This document shows, piece by piece, positions 1 through 10,823 of a stretch of DNA of 64,000 nucleotides. The notes beneath the pieces were generated by a model. It worked only from the letters and a program-made list of their open reading frames with translations, was not told where the DNA came from and made no database searches. The stretch covers positions 1,178,001-1,242,000 of the forward strand of contig JAIUPT010000020.1 of the NCBI GenBank assembly GCA_022315425.1, written 5' to 3'. The first letter of the stretch is position 1; every line of letters starts with the position of its first letter. This DNA is from Pseudevernia furfuracea (taxonomy: Eukaryota; Ascomycota; Lecanoromycetes; Lecanorales; Parmeliaceae). Made by a program: the position numbers and the translations under genes.

Positions 1-1189
1 CCATATTCGAGAAATACCAAGCAAAGCGATATCAGCTGAGGTCGACATTGATATGGACGAGCTCTTGGATGTCGCTACGACTTTGGTGCCATCTTCTCCG
101 GCAGCGCACCCATCGACCACTCCAAATGCGCTGCTGATCTTCTCAGCCAGACAGAAGCCAACGCACTTGTCGTGCACCAAATAGAGAAACGCTTTGAAAC
201 GCTCCCCTCTTTTGTCTCCGCCTTCACTGCTGCCTTTCCGTGTCTCTATGATCTTCTTCTCGGGATTCAACGCGCCCCAGAGATGTTCATCATCAATGTC
301 TGTGGCAGACAGCTCAGCATTCACAACATCCAACACTTTCCTGGTCCTGTTTCTTGCTGCCATGGAGCTTTTCCGATCTACCGTTACGACCATCTCCCTT
401 TCATCTTCTCTCGCCCTCTCCGAGCGTATTCTTTTCACGCTGTCATCCTTTACAAACGCCTTTCCCATGTCCACGCCTCCAACATTCATGGCGCAAAATT
501 TGCTGTGCAACGCCGCGTCCTCTTTAACTGATGGGATATACTCCATTTCGCATGTTCGACACGTCTTCCTTACTTCACCACCAAGATCAATCTGCATCTG
601 CGTCAGGGGCTTTTTCGCTAGCCGCGGCAGTTTGCGAGCGTTAGGCGTGATGTCGGACAAGGGTTCGCTCGCGGGCCCATCATCGATTGCAGGACGTTTG
701 CGTTTAAGAAAAGAGAATGCAGGCTTTCGTGAGGCTGGCATAGGCGACGGAAGACGGGGAGGAGATGAAAGCACGGATGAGAGTTCTGAGTCGTCCTGCA
801 GAGCGTCTGAGGAGAATAAAGCGCTTTCTGCGGCTGGGGGGCTCGAAGGTGCGGTGACAGAGGAAGCTGGCTCTTTCCGAGAAGCATCTTCTCCGGTCCC
901 CGTGTGTGGTTTGGCAGCGGCGCTTACTTCGCCGAGGAGATTGTTTTCGGCCGGCTCCTCTGCGTACAGATGACTGTTGACATTCTCTTCTATGACAGTA
1001 CCGGTTACATCCATTCTTATCTTCTTCCTGGGGCGCTCGGCACCATAGCTGGTTTCGAGCCGGGCTCGTTGCTTGGAGTAGGTCTTTACCGTGCCTCTGG
1101 TAGAGTGTTAGCTTTCAATAGACATGTATTCGTGTATAGTCGTGTGTGGTAATGCACCTTTTAAAGGAATTTGAAACCCCGAAAGCCAT
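1..1189 (-). CDS. ECO1: ECO1/ESCO sister-chromatid cohesion acetyltransferase (3' end beyond window)
   Basis: This is the nuclear N-acetyltransferase that acetylates SMC3 during S phase to establish cohesion. Exons are 1158-1189 and 1-1096; the 61-nt intron has a CTAAC branch and CAG acceptor and joins AG|A in frame. The 376 visible residues begin MAFGVSNSFK. They contain a basic KTYSKQRAR segment, a low-complexity Ser/Pro linker, a zinc finger near residues 189-212 (CRTC ... HSKFC followed by NVGGVDMGK), and the start of the acetyltransferase fold (FKAFLYLVHDKCVGFCLAEKI ending at LLGISRIW). The catalytic C-terminus lies past base 1. Known family finger: C2H2. Here the fourth ligand is Cys rather than His. 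A start at 1014 would lose the KTYSK region, so I prefer 1189. Confidence 0.93.
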
Positions 1190-1885
1190 CCTGAATATAT
1201 GCGTTCATTGAGTCTTGTATTTCGAGTAGGATGGGAAACAGGAGCGAGGGTGGGAGATGTGCTTGCAAGTTGTTTGCCTGACGCGAACGACGCGCCTTAA
1301 AGCCGAAGGCTTAAATCCGAGCTACGAGCGCTCGGTAGGGGGTTTCTCGTTTGGATGTGCTTGAGAAGTTGAGATGCCTCTCCTTTAATACAATTTTCTT
1401 TTTTCCAGTGGGATGCTTTTCAACGCGGGGAAATAAGACTGGAAGGGTCATTTCCTTTAACACTTTTTGAATTGCTTCCGCTTTCCCTAACCTTCCAACA
1501 CCACCTTCCCACAGCTACACAGCCATACAAAGTACGCCTGATGCACGTCGGGCGTCCTCGGGCCTCGACACATTCCTGTGATTGGCTTTCACGTCCGCGC
1601 GTACGCATGGTCCTGATCAACACTCGTCACATATTCCACCAATTGATCCCCATCATGTCGACCTTTCGAGGTTCTTTCTCTAACTCCGATGCAGTCTTCA
1701 ATGGTTTCCTTATGCACGGGATCAGCCAATCGGCTGAGTGCCTATCCCGCAATATTTCTTCCAATCCCTTTACTTGTGGTTACCCGCGGCCTCTTTCAGG
1801 GCAATAATAGCAAACAAGGACAGGAATGTATGTAGGTACGATAGAAACGCTTTGACAAAGGCCGTGCTCTCTACCCTGGAGCAGC
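1190..1885. other. intergenic, ECO1 to orphan gene
   Basis: Divergent upstream region shared by ECO1 (-) and the orphan gene (+). Short open frames on both strands show no recognisable domain or splice-consistent extension. No RNA gene or repeat seen. Confidence 0.5.
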
Positions 1886-2599
1886 ATGCTGTCTTCATTC
1901 GTCTGTACTCTAGCCTCTGTACTGGCCTTGATGAACATTCTCTCTGCAACACCTGTGACCGCTCCCCATTCACGGCTTGAAAAAGCGCTTGTGTTTGATC
2001 CTTTAGCGCTCGGGCACGCCTCCGGCCAGGATGATCGATCCGTCACCAGAAGTGGCAATCTACAGAGCAGACACCCGAATCAAGCTCGCACTGAAGACCT
2101 GATTTCATCGAGAGAAGAGACGTTTGCCAGCGCGAACAGCTACAGTCACGCAAGGAGCGTATCTCATTCTGAGGCCGGATGCAGTCCTTCCGTCTCCGAC
2201 CGCAGTCTCCTCGCCGACCTCGCAACGATTGGCTTCAGGGTGATCTGGGATTATGTGGACATCAGCTACGCATCATATATCGCCGTCACCCAAACCACGG
2301 AACTCTGGGCCAACATAACGGCCAACGCACGAGGTAAATGGAAAGCCGAGGAAAGATTGATGACCCTCGACATCTCCTATGGATGCCTGAAATTAAGCAT
2401 TACCGGCTTGATCGACACGATCTCTTGGGAACTCGTAGCAGAGTTCGCAGCAGAGATGCTGGTGCTATCTCGTATTCTCGTCTTTGGAGCGTTCAGGGTG
2501 GTCCTATTTGCTAGTTGGGCGGTCCTGGTTATCACGCTCGCGATTGCTCCCCGAGTCCTTGGTACTATTCGGCCACAGCAGCTTATCACGGGGCCATAG
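1886..2599 (+). CDS. orphan secreted or membrane protein, single exon
   Basis: A 237-residue open frame that I do not recognise. It begins with a hydrophobic signal-like stretch (MLSSFVCTLASVLALMNIL ... ATPV, about residues 1-24). A polar Ser-rich middle follows, then near residues 190-225 there are strongly hydrophobic segments (ILVFGAFRVVLF, SWAVLVITLAIA) that look like one or two membrane helices, so the protein is probably anchored rather than released. There is no intron and no known domain. It is called as a gene because of its length and the ordered signal-plus-helix layout; antisense frames of the same stretch are shorter and featureless. It could be a chance frame. Confidence 0.5.
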   Translation: MLSSFVCTLASVLALMNILSATPVTAPHSRLEKALVFDPLALGHASGQDDRSVTRSGNLQSRHPNQARTEDLISSREETFASANSYSHARSVSHSEAGCSPSVSDRSLLADLATIGFRVIWDYVDISYASYIAVTQTTELWANITANARGKWKAEERLMTLDISYGCLKLSITGLIDTISWELVAEFAAEMLVLSRILVFGAFRVVLFASWAVLVITLAIAPRVLGTIRPQQLITGP

Positions 2600-2709
2600 G
2601 TCTGGTTTGGAAAGCGGATTTGACACGAGCGTGATGGGTCGGCGACGATGACAGATATGTTCTCTTATATTCGTACTATATACATGGAAATGCCTGAACA
2701 AGACGTTTT

Positions 2710-4131
2710 TTATACAAAGGCTTGAATACCGGTGATGGCTCTACCTAAAATCAATGAATGGATATCGGATTGGCCCTCTATGGATGGTTAGCAAATCTGT
2801 GAGAGCTCGGAACTGCAAAGCCTTACCATAAGTCTGCGTCACAAAGAGGTTGGCAACATGTCTTCCGATACCATACTCGTCACTGACTGCATTGCCACCA
2901 AAGATTTCCTGTAACCTGTTGCGAGGTCAGATATAGTCTAGTGAGAAGAGCTGGCAGACTCACGTCCTGGCATTAATCAAAGCACGGTCACAGTTCTGTC
3001 TCTTGATCATCGAAACCATCTCTGGAGCCATTTTGCCCTCATCTTTCAGACGGCCGACCTGGGTTGCGGCTAAGACCCCATACGAAGCATCTGTGACGGC
3101 ATCGGAAAGCTTCTTCTGCACTAGTTGATACTTCGCTATAGGGTTATTCTTGAATTGTCTCCGTTCCAAAGCATACGTCCTTGCTCTAGCAATACAGTCT
3201 TCGAGAGCCCCCATCACGCCCCAGGCAATTCCATATCTGGCCGAGTTGAGACAGCTGAAAGGACCTTTCAGGCCCTCTACTTCTGGAAACATATTTGCTT
3301 GTGGAACTGGACATTCGTCCAATTGTATCATGCCGGTAATGGAAGCCCGGAGACCGTTCTTGTTCTTCAAAGGCGGTGTCTCTAGCGTACCAGGAGGGCA
3401 TTGATCACGTTCAATCAGAAAGCCCCGTATCTTACCCGTGCTTTGCAACTTGGCCCATACGAGCATGACTTCAGCTATTGGGGAATTTGTGATCCATGTT
3501 TTCGAGCCCGACAGCGACAGATATCCCTCCTTCGAGGGATGTGGTTTGGCAGTGGTCTCCATTGACCCGGGATCGGAGCCATGATTAGGTTCTGTCAGAC
3601 CAAAACAGCCTAACATCTTTCCCTTGGCCATGCCGGGTAGGAATCTGTCTTTTTGTTCCTTCGTCCCAAACTCGTCTATACCGCCCATGACCAGTGAGCT
3701 TTGGACCGACATGCCGGAGCGGTAGCCAGAGTCTACTCTTTCCACCTCCCTGGTGATGAGCCCCGAGGCAACGCTGCTGACGCCAGCACAGTCGTAGCCC
3801 TTGATCGTTGCGCCGAGGAGCCCCAGCTCGCCCATCTCTTCTAGAATCTTTCGATCATAATGTTCGTCCCTGTAGGCGTCTAGAACGAAGCATCAGCCTA
3901 TGGTAGTGCTACAGGCAGCCAGTATCCCGTACCCAGAACCCGTGGAAGCATTCGCTCCTGACAATACGAATTTGCAGTCTCCTGGATTGCCAATTCCTCC
4001 TGGGTGAATAGAGAAGCGGAACCCAATGGATCTTCCCAATTGAATGCTACCGGAGCGTGGGCATGACGTTTCGTAATTGTTGGAATCCTGGCGGCGTTGA
4101 GCAGCTGTCTTGGTAATGCATTTCTGATCAT
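2710..4131 (-). CDS. GCDH: glutaryl-CoA dehydrogenase, mitochondrial (acyl-CoA dehydrogenase family)
   Basis: Flavoprotein that oxidises and decarboxylates glutaryl-CoA to crotonyl-CoA in lysine and tryptophan breakdown in mitochondria. Exons 3933-4131, 2964-3879, 2827-2915 and 2710-2777 give 423 residues. The start MIRNALPRQLL opens an Arg-rich amphipathic presequence; an in-frame ATG at 4182 would add 17 residues before it. Visible family signatures are FAD/substrate segments GCFGLTEPNHGSDPGS and WITNSP, and near the C-terminus TYEGQSDIHSLILGRAITG, which carries the catalytic-base Glu of the family (human E370 equivalent). That Glu codon is split by the last intron (G|AG). All four introns-exon joins keep frame. 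Confidence 0.95.
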
Positions 4132-4706
4132 TATGGATATGGGCGGCAAGATTGCGAGGGAAAAGAATGAGGGAAAGTTCAATCATTGAAATTGAACTTG
4201 TCCATCTTTCTCCACACTCTGCTGTAGGCTGTAGCCGAGATGGAGACCGAGGCATGAGGTCACCCGCGCAAGGGTCGGCGACTGGACTGTAAGGTAACTA
4301 CAGTATCTATCCGTAGCCCGTGCCGTCTCCCGTAGTCGCTGACGGCAGTACCTAGTATGTAGGCTACTACGGTACCTAAGGTAGGAATTGAAGCACTCGC
4401 TTTACTCCACTCATCGCAACACTAGGGAAGTGCTGCGGAGATGTGCTGCGGAGATGAGTTTACATGTGGAGGTGCTCCAAATGGTGAAATGATCAAGATT
4501 GAATGCCAAGCCGGACAGAAATGTGCCTCGGCCTCAACCCCCATCAGGCTTACTTTTAATTACACGGGTGAGCGTCGCGTCAGTCTGAATAAATGACCCG
4601 GTCAACGAAAGGCGAGGGATCTTTGGGCTCTCTATCAGACTTTGCGTGCCAGCCGAGCCAGCCTTGTCCGTAGAGTACCGTAACAGGGCCACCTTCCGAA
4701 AGTACC

Positions 4707-4721
4707 TTAGGGTTAGGGTTA
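4707..4721 (+). repeat. short interstitial telomeric repeat (TTAGGG)2TTA
   Basis: Two and a half perfect copies of TTAGGG lie about 290 bp upstream of the FEN1 start. This matches the filamentous-fungal telomere unit, and also Myb-domain (Tbf1/Teb1-type) binding sites described in fungal promoters. Whether it is a scar or a regulatory site cannot be told from sequence. Confidence 0.8.
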
Positions 4722-4871
4722 CTACTCGCGACTCTTGACGCAGACCTCCATGCGAATTACGTTATATCTTTCTAAGATTGTATATATGAATTGTATATAT
4801 GAGATGATAATTATACGCCTGTGAGAGTTCCGAGTGAGTGGGGGCAGATTTCTGTCAGCTTGTCTGGTCAT

Positions 4872-4899
4872 TGAATTTCCTCCAGTGAATTTCCTCCAG
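4872..4899 (+). repeat. 14-bp perfect tandem duplication
   Basis: TGAATTTCCTCCAG occurs twice head to tail, about 110-140 bp upstream of the FEN1 start codon, probably in its 5' leader or core promoter. Confidence 0.9.
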
Positions 4900-5009
4900 T
4901 GTACGCGTGAACGTCACTTCCTCACGCGAAGCCGTGTTTCACTTCCACTCCCACTCTCCCAATCATCTTTCTTGCCCACATTCTGTTTCCCCACAAGACA
5001 ACCGCCAAT

Positions 5010-6362
5010 ATGGGTATCAAACGTAAGTATTCATCGTAAGATGGTGTATGTGTGTAGATCCCTGTTAATGTCTTTCAGAGCTCGCCTCGATCATCCACGA
5101 ACACGCCCCAGATGCTATCAAGCAGGGCGAAATTAAGAACCACTTCGGTAGGAAGGTTGCCATTGTAAGATCGCACTCTTTGCCACAGATGACATGGAGA
5201 TACTAACTCTACCAGGATGCGTATGGAGACATCTTCCCCCCTTCATCCTGAGCACCAATTGACACATGATGGCAGTTCCATGAGCATCTACAGCTTTCTC
5301 ATAGCAGTGCGCTCAGAAGGCCAGCAGCTCATGAATGAGAGTGGCGAAACCACTTCACATCTGATGGGCATGTTCTATCGTACATTGCGTATCGTTGACA
5401 ACGGCCTCAAACCACTCTACGTCTTCGATGGCGCCCCACCAAAGCTAAAGTCGGGCGAATTAGCAAAGCGTTTTGCGAGGAAGACGGAAGCTACAGAGGC
5501 ACATGAAGAAGCCAAGGAGACAGGAACCGCAGAAGAGGTTGAGAAATTCTCCCGACGAACCGTCAGAGTCACTCGAGAGCACAACGACGAGTGCAAGAGA
5601 CTCCTGACACTCATGGGTGTCCCTTATATTGTTGCGCCAACCGAGGCGGAAGCTCAGTGCGCAGTACTAGCAAGGGCAGGCAAGGTTTACGCCGCCGCCT
5701 CGGAGGATATGGATACACTTTGCTTCGACTCACCAATCCTGCTGCGTCACTTGACGTTCAGCGAACAACGCAAAGAACCCATCCTTGAGATTCATCTTGA
5801 TCGTGTCCTTGCGGGCCTCGCCATGGACCGAAAGCAATTCGTCGACCTCTGTATCCTTCTAGGCTGTGACTACGTCGACCCGATTCCCAAAGTTGGCCCC
5901 TCCACCGCGCTCAATCTCATCCGAGAACATGGTACTCTTGAAAAAGTCGTCGACTTCATAAAGAATGACCCCAAAGGCAAGAAGTTCACCCTGCCTGACG
6001 ACTGGCCATTCGAAGATGCTCGCGATCTATTCTTCTCACCCGACGTTCACGCTGCTGATCACCCTGACTGCGACTTCAAATGGAATGCTCCAGACGTGGA
6101 AGGGCTTGTCAAATTTCTTGTGACGGAGAAGGGCTTCAATGAAGATAGAATCCGGGCCGCTGCGACGAAGCTGACAAAGAATTTGAAGACATCCCAGCAA
6201 GCACGCCTGGAGGGATTTTTCAAGCCAGTACAGAAGACAGAGGAAGAGGTGGCTAGCCTGAAGAGGAAGAACGAAGAGAAGAGAGAGGCTACAAAGAAGA
6301 AACAAAAGTTAGAAAAGAAGGAGAAAAAGGAGGCAAAATCGAAGCCGCGAGGAACAGCTTGA
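5010..6362 (+). CDS. FEN1: flap endonuclease 1 (RAD27/FEN1), with a 5-nt microexon
   Basis: Structure-specific 5' flap nuclease for Okazaki-fragment maturation and base-excision repair. Exons 5010-5022, 5079-5164, 5216-5220 and 5276-6362 encode 396 residues, the normal family length. The start MGIKQLASII is the invariant N-terminus (Gly2 is functional). The metal-binding Asp of AIDASMSIY (family D34) is encoded by the 5-nt exon GATGC. Its left intron has a TACTAAC branch and ACCAG acceptor; its right intron is 55 nt. Other signatures: VFDGAPP, the metal-ligand run APTEAEAQCA, ASEDMDTL, LLGCDYVDPIPKVGP. The C-terminus has the PCNA-binding PIP box QARLEGFF followed by a Lys-rich tail. Confidence 0.97.
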
Positions 6363-8191
6363 GTCATGGAGGGCACAAGCTTCTTTCGAGCTTTTGTCGT
6401 GTTCACAATGTATACTAGCACCAGGAAAGCGAGGCGCATCAAGGCGTTAACATCTATGAGAATTACATGTTTGACCTGTTCCTCGCTCCATTCCCAAAAC
6501 TTGGCTGCGTGCCCCGTACCCCCTTTCTTCTTCCGTCCTCTGCGCCACAAGCAGATCCTCGCGGAGTGGATGACCAAAACGGCCCCCGGGGTACGACTGA
6601 TCGTGAGAGCCATGGTCAGCAGTATGATTTGGGACGCAAGCACCCCCCATTGACTTCGGAGAGCGTAGCCAGAGGGGACACTGGGGTGAGAATCTTTACC
6701 GTATCCCCCATCCCTTGAAGCATTCGCTTCGGGAGAGAGCCCCGCGCGAAGAGCTCGGTATAGGCGCCGTGGATTGGTTCATAACTTCACGCAGAAGATA
6801 CCGCTTTACCGCGGGGTGTTAGCCAATGAGAAGGATCCTTAAGGACTGGGAAATGAGCGAGCCTTGAGATTCAAGGGACACGCGATGGGGATCTCTGAGA
6901 TGGCTTTGGCGGGCTTTTTCTTCTGAGCGCGCGGCGCTGCGACGTAGACCTTTTGCATTGTGTACCTAGAATTGGATAAAAGAACCTCCGCGAGCGCGCG
7001 CTGCCAATGCAGCCGCTTGATGCGCCAGTCACGATGAAGACGTCGTATTCGTCGCGTTGATGAAATGCAATACAATACAACAGACGAGAAGGCGCACTTT
7101 GCCAGCTTTGATCTGGGAGATGATATTCTTCTCGGTAAGAGTAAGAGTTGGAGCGAGGGGAGGAAAGACTTGTGACCAGGTAGAGTACTGCCCATTTTTA
7201 TGAACCGAGCAAGAAACAAGAGCTGTATAGGCAAATGCAACATGTTATCACTCTGAGTTTTTTGAATGCTTGACGCAGAAATCGAAGAAAGGAAAGCTAT
7301 TGTCAGACTATTGGTAGAAAACTGGTGACGAATAAGGTAAGGTAGGAACACTAAGGTAGTAGATTGGTAACAAAGATTGGCTTGGTGGGCTTATCTCTAA
7401 TCGTGAACTGTGAACTGCGATTCTGTGAACCATTCTATTAGAAGACAGACCAAGGTAACAGCGAACACACCAAAAACGTCTTCTAATAAAAGGTTCCTAA
7501 ATACCTACAAGACAGCTTGGGATCTAGACAATAATGCGGCTGATTGCCCCTAAGTTTTACTGAAAAAGGGAGATCCCCCATGATATGGCTCATGATTGTC
7601 TTGATAGTCGCTTCCAATGATACCTCAGGGAAGTATCCCAGGGAAGTAGATGTTCATGATTTAATTCATTCCTAAATGTTGGATGTTAGAAATGAGTCCC
7701 AAAAACTGACTGGAATTAAATCAAAACCTCGGGATTTGCAAATACTTTTAAGCGAGAATATTGCCTACCTTATCCTACAGTCTTTTCATAGTACGGAGTA
7801 GTCACATTTCAATCCATGCTGGTTGAAAGAATGTTTGATAGCAATTAGCAATTGGCAATTTATCTACATATCTGCTTGCTCCTGTTGAAAATATGGGATG
7901 GTCGAATTGTAAGAATGATTGAATAATGTCAACAGACATCAGAATAATAAAAGAGGACAAAATCCTAATCATTTTGGATTTAATCGGGCGCTAGCAGCCA
8001 ATGCTGTGCCAAGACATGATCTGTGATCCGCATTTGTTTATAAGGAAGGTGGCCCCGCATCTCTTTCGCCGACACTCGAACGATTCTGCGCCCTTCAATT
8101 TTCCCACTCAACAACCACTTTCAAATTTGACATCCAATACAGCATTCGAAAGCTCACCAACTCGCCTTTCAATCCATATCCTTCATCCATA
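6363..8191. other. 1.8-kb intergenic region, FEN1 to histone H1
   Basis: AT-rich beyond about 7200. Open frames on the minus strand near 6839-7351 have no domain or coding-like composition. The last 150 bases are pyrimidine-rich, as expected of a fungal leader. No tRNA, repeat family or transposon detected by eye. Confidence 0.5.
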
Positions 8192-9547
8192 ATGCCTCCC
8201 AAGAAAGCAACCACTGCGAAGCCCGCAAAGACCGCCGCTGCCGCCCCTCATGCATCCTACAAAGGTATGCTCGACCCCAGTTTTGGTCTCCACCCCGCTG
8301 TCGCATCACTTCGGCCATGGGCGCACCTTGGTCGCGTACCTCTACTAACTTATTCTACTAGACATGATCAAGGAAGCTATCCTTGCTGTGAGTCTACTCC
8401 ACCAGGCGCATTCGATCTTGCCGCTCGATACATGTTCCGCACTCCGCGACCACAAAAAATGATCACTACAACGCACCCCGCTATTACATCAGAGTAAACA
8501 AAGCTGACGCGTCTTCTACACTTGTAGCTCAAGGAACGCAATGGCAGCAGGTAAGCTATTTTTTGCTTTGAGAAACAATAAAATCACGCTTTGTTTACCT
8601 TTTTGAACGCGTTTATTTTGATGGGCATCTGGCTGACCCAATTGTCGCCCACAGTCGCCCTTCACTCAAGAAGTACCTTAAGGCTAACCATAAGAACCTT
8701 GCATCCTCGGACGCCGTCTTCGATACCCAGTTCAACAAGGCGATCAAATCAGGCGTTGAAAAGGGAGACTTCGCACAACCAAAGGGTACGTCAAATCTGG
8801 TTACGGGTATTGTGATGTTCGTGTGCTAGCTTGCAATCTTCTTTGCTATTGTATCTTGCTTGTCGCTCTGATGGCTGCCGATGCATGTCATCGTTACCTC
8901 CCACGTCGTCGCTTCACCGTATACAAGATAATTCGTTCTTTCTATCATTCACAGTCCAGAATATTCGTTGCTAATAGCTACACAGGTCCATCCGGCACTG
9001 TGAAGTTAGCTAAGAAGGAGGCCGCCGCAAAACCTGCCGTCGCCTCCACTAAGGAAAAGAAACCGGCCGCCAAGGTACGTCTGTTCGGCCAGACCTTCGT
9101 AAACAATTCTCGCTAATTCTTCATAGAAGGCTACCAAAGCGACAAAACCTGCAGGTACCAAGACAGCTGGTAGACCCAAGAAGACTGATACGAAGGCCGC
9201 GCCGAAGAAGGCGTCCACGGCCAAGGCAACAAAGGCAAAGGCCGCGCCCAAGGCGAAAGCTAACACGTCGACTAAACGTGTGAAGAAAACACCTGCAATG
9301 GTATGTCATAGTCCTTCAGCAGGCGTCTTTTACAATCGCTGAGTAGTTGAATCAGGCCCCCGCTATTGTTAAGGAGACGAAGGTCTCTAGCAAAACCGCT
9401 TCTGGACGTATAACGAAGGGACCTGCAAAGACAGCTGGCGCCGTGCAAAAGAAGAAACCCGCACCCAAAGCAAAGAAGGCTGCAACGCCCAAGAAGTCCA
9501 AGGCAACACCCAAGAAAACCGAAACACCTGCAACAGCTGCTGCATAG
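8192..9547 (+). CDS. linker histone H1
   Basis: Single linker histone that binds nucleosomal DNA entry/exit and compacts chromatin. Seven exons (8192-8264, 8362-8387, 8528-8550, 8655-8785, 8986-9074, 9127-9300, 9356-9547) encode 235 residues. A short basic tail (MPPKKATTAKPAKT) leads into the H15 winged-helix domain at about residues 21-85 (SYKDMIKEAILALKERNGSS, RPSLKKYLKANH, FNKAIKSGVEKGDF). A long Lys/Ala/Pro tail follows, rich in KKA and PKK units, ending TPATAAA. All six introns are GT-AG and keep frame; two exons are only 26 and 23 nt. It is a single intron-rich gene, unlike the core histone genes. Confidence 0.96.
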
Positions 9548-10823
9548 ATTGACTTTCTATGTTCTCTGTCGTTGGACTCATTATGAATAGGGCGGAAAGC
9601 AACGTGCGTGCAAGGAGTTACGAGATCCGAGTCGCTGCGCTACGCATCATACCTACGTGGCCATTTTCTGCTGGAACTATATCGGAAGCTTTATTTTGCT
9701 GTTGGTACCGGGGAATTTTGCACTGCTTGCTGTCACTTGTGGATGCTCGGCGTTGCTGTATCGAGGGTCTGTCAGTGCTGTGGCATACTCATGCTGTAAC
9801 ATACTTTAGCTGCGAATGTCAAAACATGTTCCAAAACACCTTCCCCGCAACTGTATCTGACAAGTGACCGGTGAAAAAAAGCGGTTTTCAAGAAGGGAGG
9901 GCCCCCCCAGATCGTTCCCCTTTTTTGACGCGTTCAAGGTGCTTTGCAGACCCCATCCAACAAGACAAGGCGAAATGCCACGGCGAGGCAAGTCCGGTGC
10001 TTCAGTATATATGACTTGTTACCCAAAAGGGCTAGAGTACAGCACTCAATCCCTTTGCAGACGTTCGTCCGCTGGGGTACTACGTACGTACATGTTCAAG
10101 TATGTACTGCCAGGGGTTCGTTTCCAATTTTGATCCCCCATTAATTTTTGTCGCCGGTACATACCGTATGTATGTATCTCGACTTTTCTCCATCGGAGAG
10201 AGCGCCGCGCCGGTCACGCCGCTCTATGAGTAACCAAATACCTAGACATGTCTGGCTAGGTCTACAGTACTGTACCGTACTGTACCCTTTTATCGCAGCC
10301 CTGGCTTTGCCGAGATCAGGGTGTGTGTCGCGGTACACTACGGGGATTCTTTTCCATCGGATTGTTCCTGTGTTCTTGAGGTTCACCGTCATGTGTAGGA
10401 CTACATAGTCAGTCAGTCCGCATATGGGGGGGGGGTTTTTTCCCCCACCACCCCGAAATGAATTGCAATTTTTCATGTTTGCCCGATCCTCATCACGTGA
10501 AAAAGAAAGTTTTGAGAAGATTGATCGGGCTTCGGAAGTTGTTCAGTTCGATATCATCTACATTTGTCCAAGCACGAGTAAAGTTTGTAGATTCTCGCGT
10601 TGTTGATTTGGCCCTCGGTGTTTCTCGTAGCCCACCTCGGCAGAGAAAATAAAAAAGCACCGCAACACCATTATATTGTACCGGCGCCATTAGGAATCGA
10701 ACCTAATACGAACTAAATACCTCCGCAAAACAGGCAGAACTGCCATTTTAGTTTGTGGATTTTGACCACCAGCCTGCTGGTCTCTCCATAATTCGAAGCT
10801 CCTGCTATCCTCTCGCCATTGTC
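9548..10823. other. intergenic, histone H1 / MAD2 3' ends
   Basis: Convergent gene ends. It contains a G10-T6-C5 homopolymer block at 10426-10446, which can fold back on itself, and on the minus strand a T-arm-like hairpin with a perfect tRNA B box at about 10689-10705 but no matching acceptor arm. No protein gene supported. Confidence 0.5.

Larger units (their letters stand above)
4132..5009. promoter_or_regulatory. divergent intergenic region, GCDH / FEN1
   Basis: About 880 bp between two divergent genes, so it must hold both promoters. It carries three perfect 13-14 bp tandem duplications (4431-4456, 4777-4802, 4872-4899) and a short telomere-type repeat (4707-4721), listed separately. 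No coding feature seen. Confidence 0.6.

Noticed and set aside
194..973. 259-residue open frame on the plus strand
   Set aside because: Lies antisense to ECO1, whose minus-strand reading has the zinc finger, correct splice junction and acetyltransferase motifs.
6059..6643. 194-residue hydrophobic minus-strand frame
   Set aside because: Antisense to the Lys-rich FEN1 tail (AAG read backwards gives Phe/Leu), which explains the apparent membrane helices.
10681..10760. Complete tRNA gene on the minus strand
   Set aside because: T arm and B box are present, but there is no acceptor complement to TGGCGCC, no good A box and no stable anticodon stem, so only a T-arm-like hairpin is reported.
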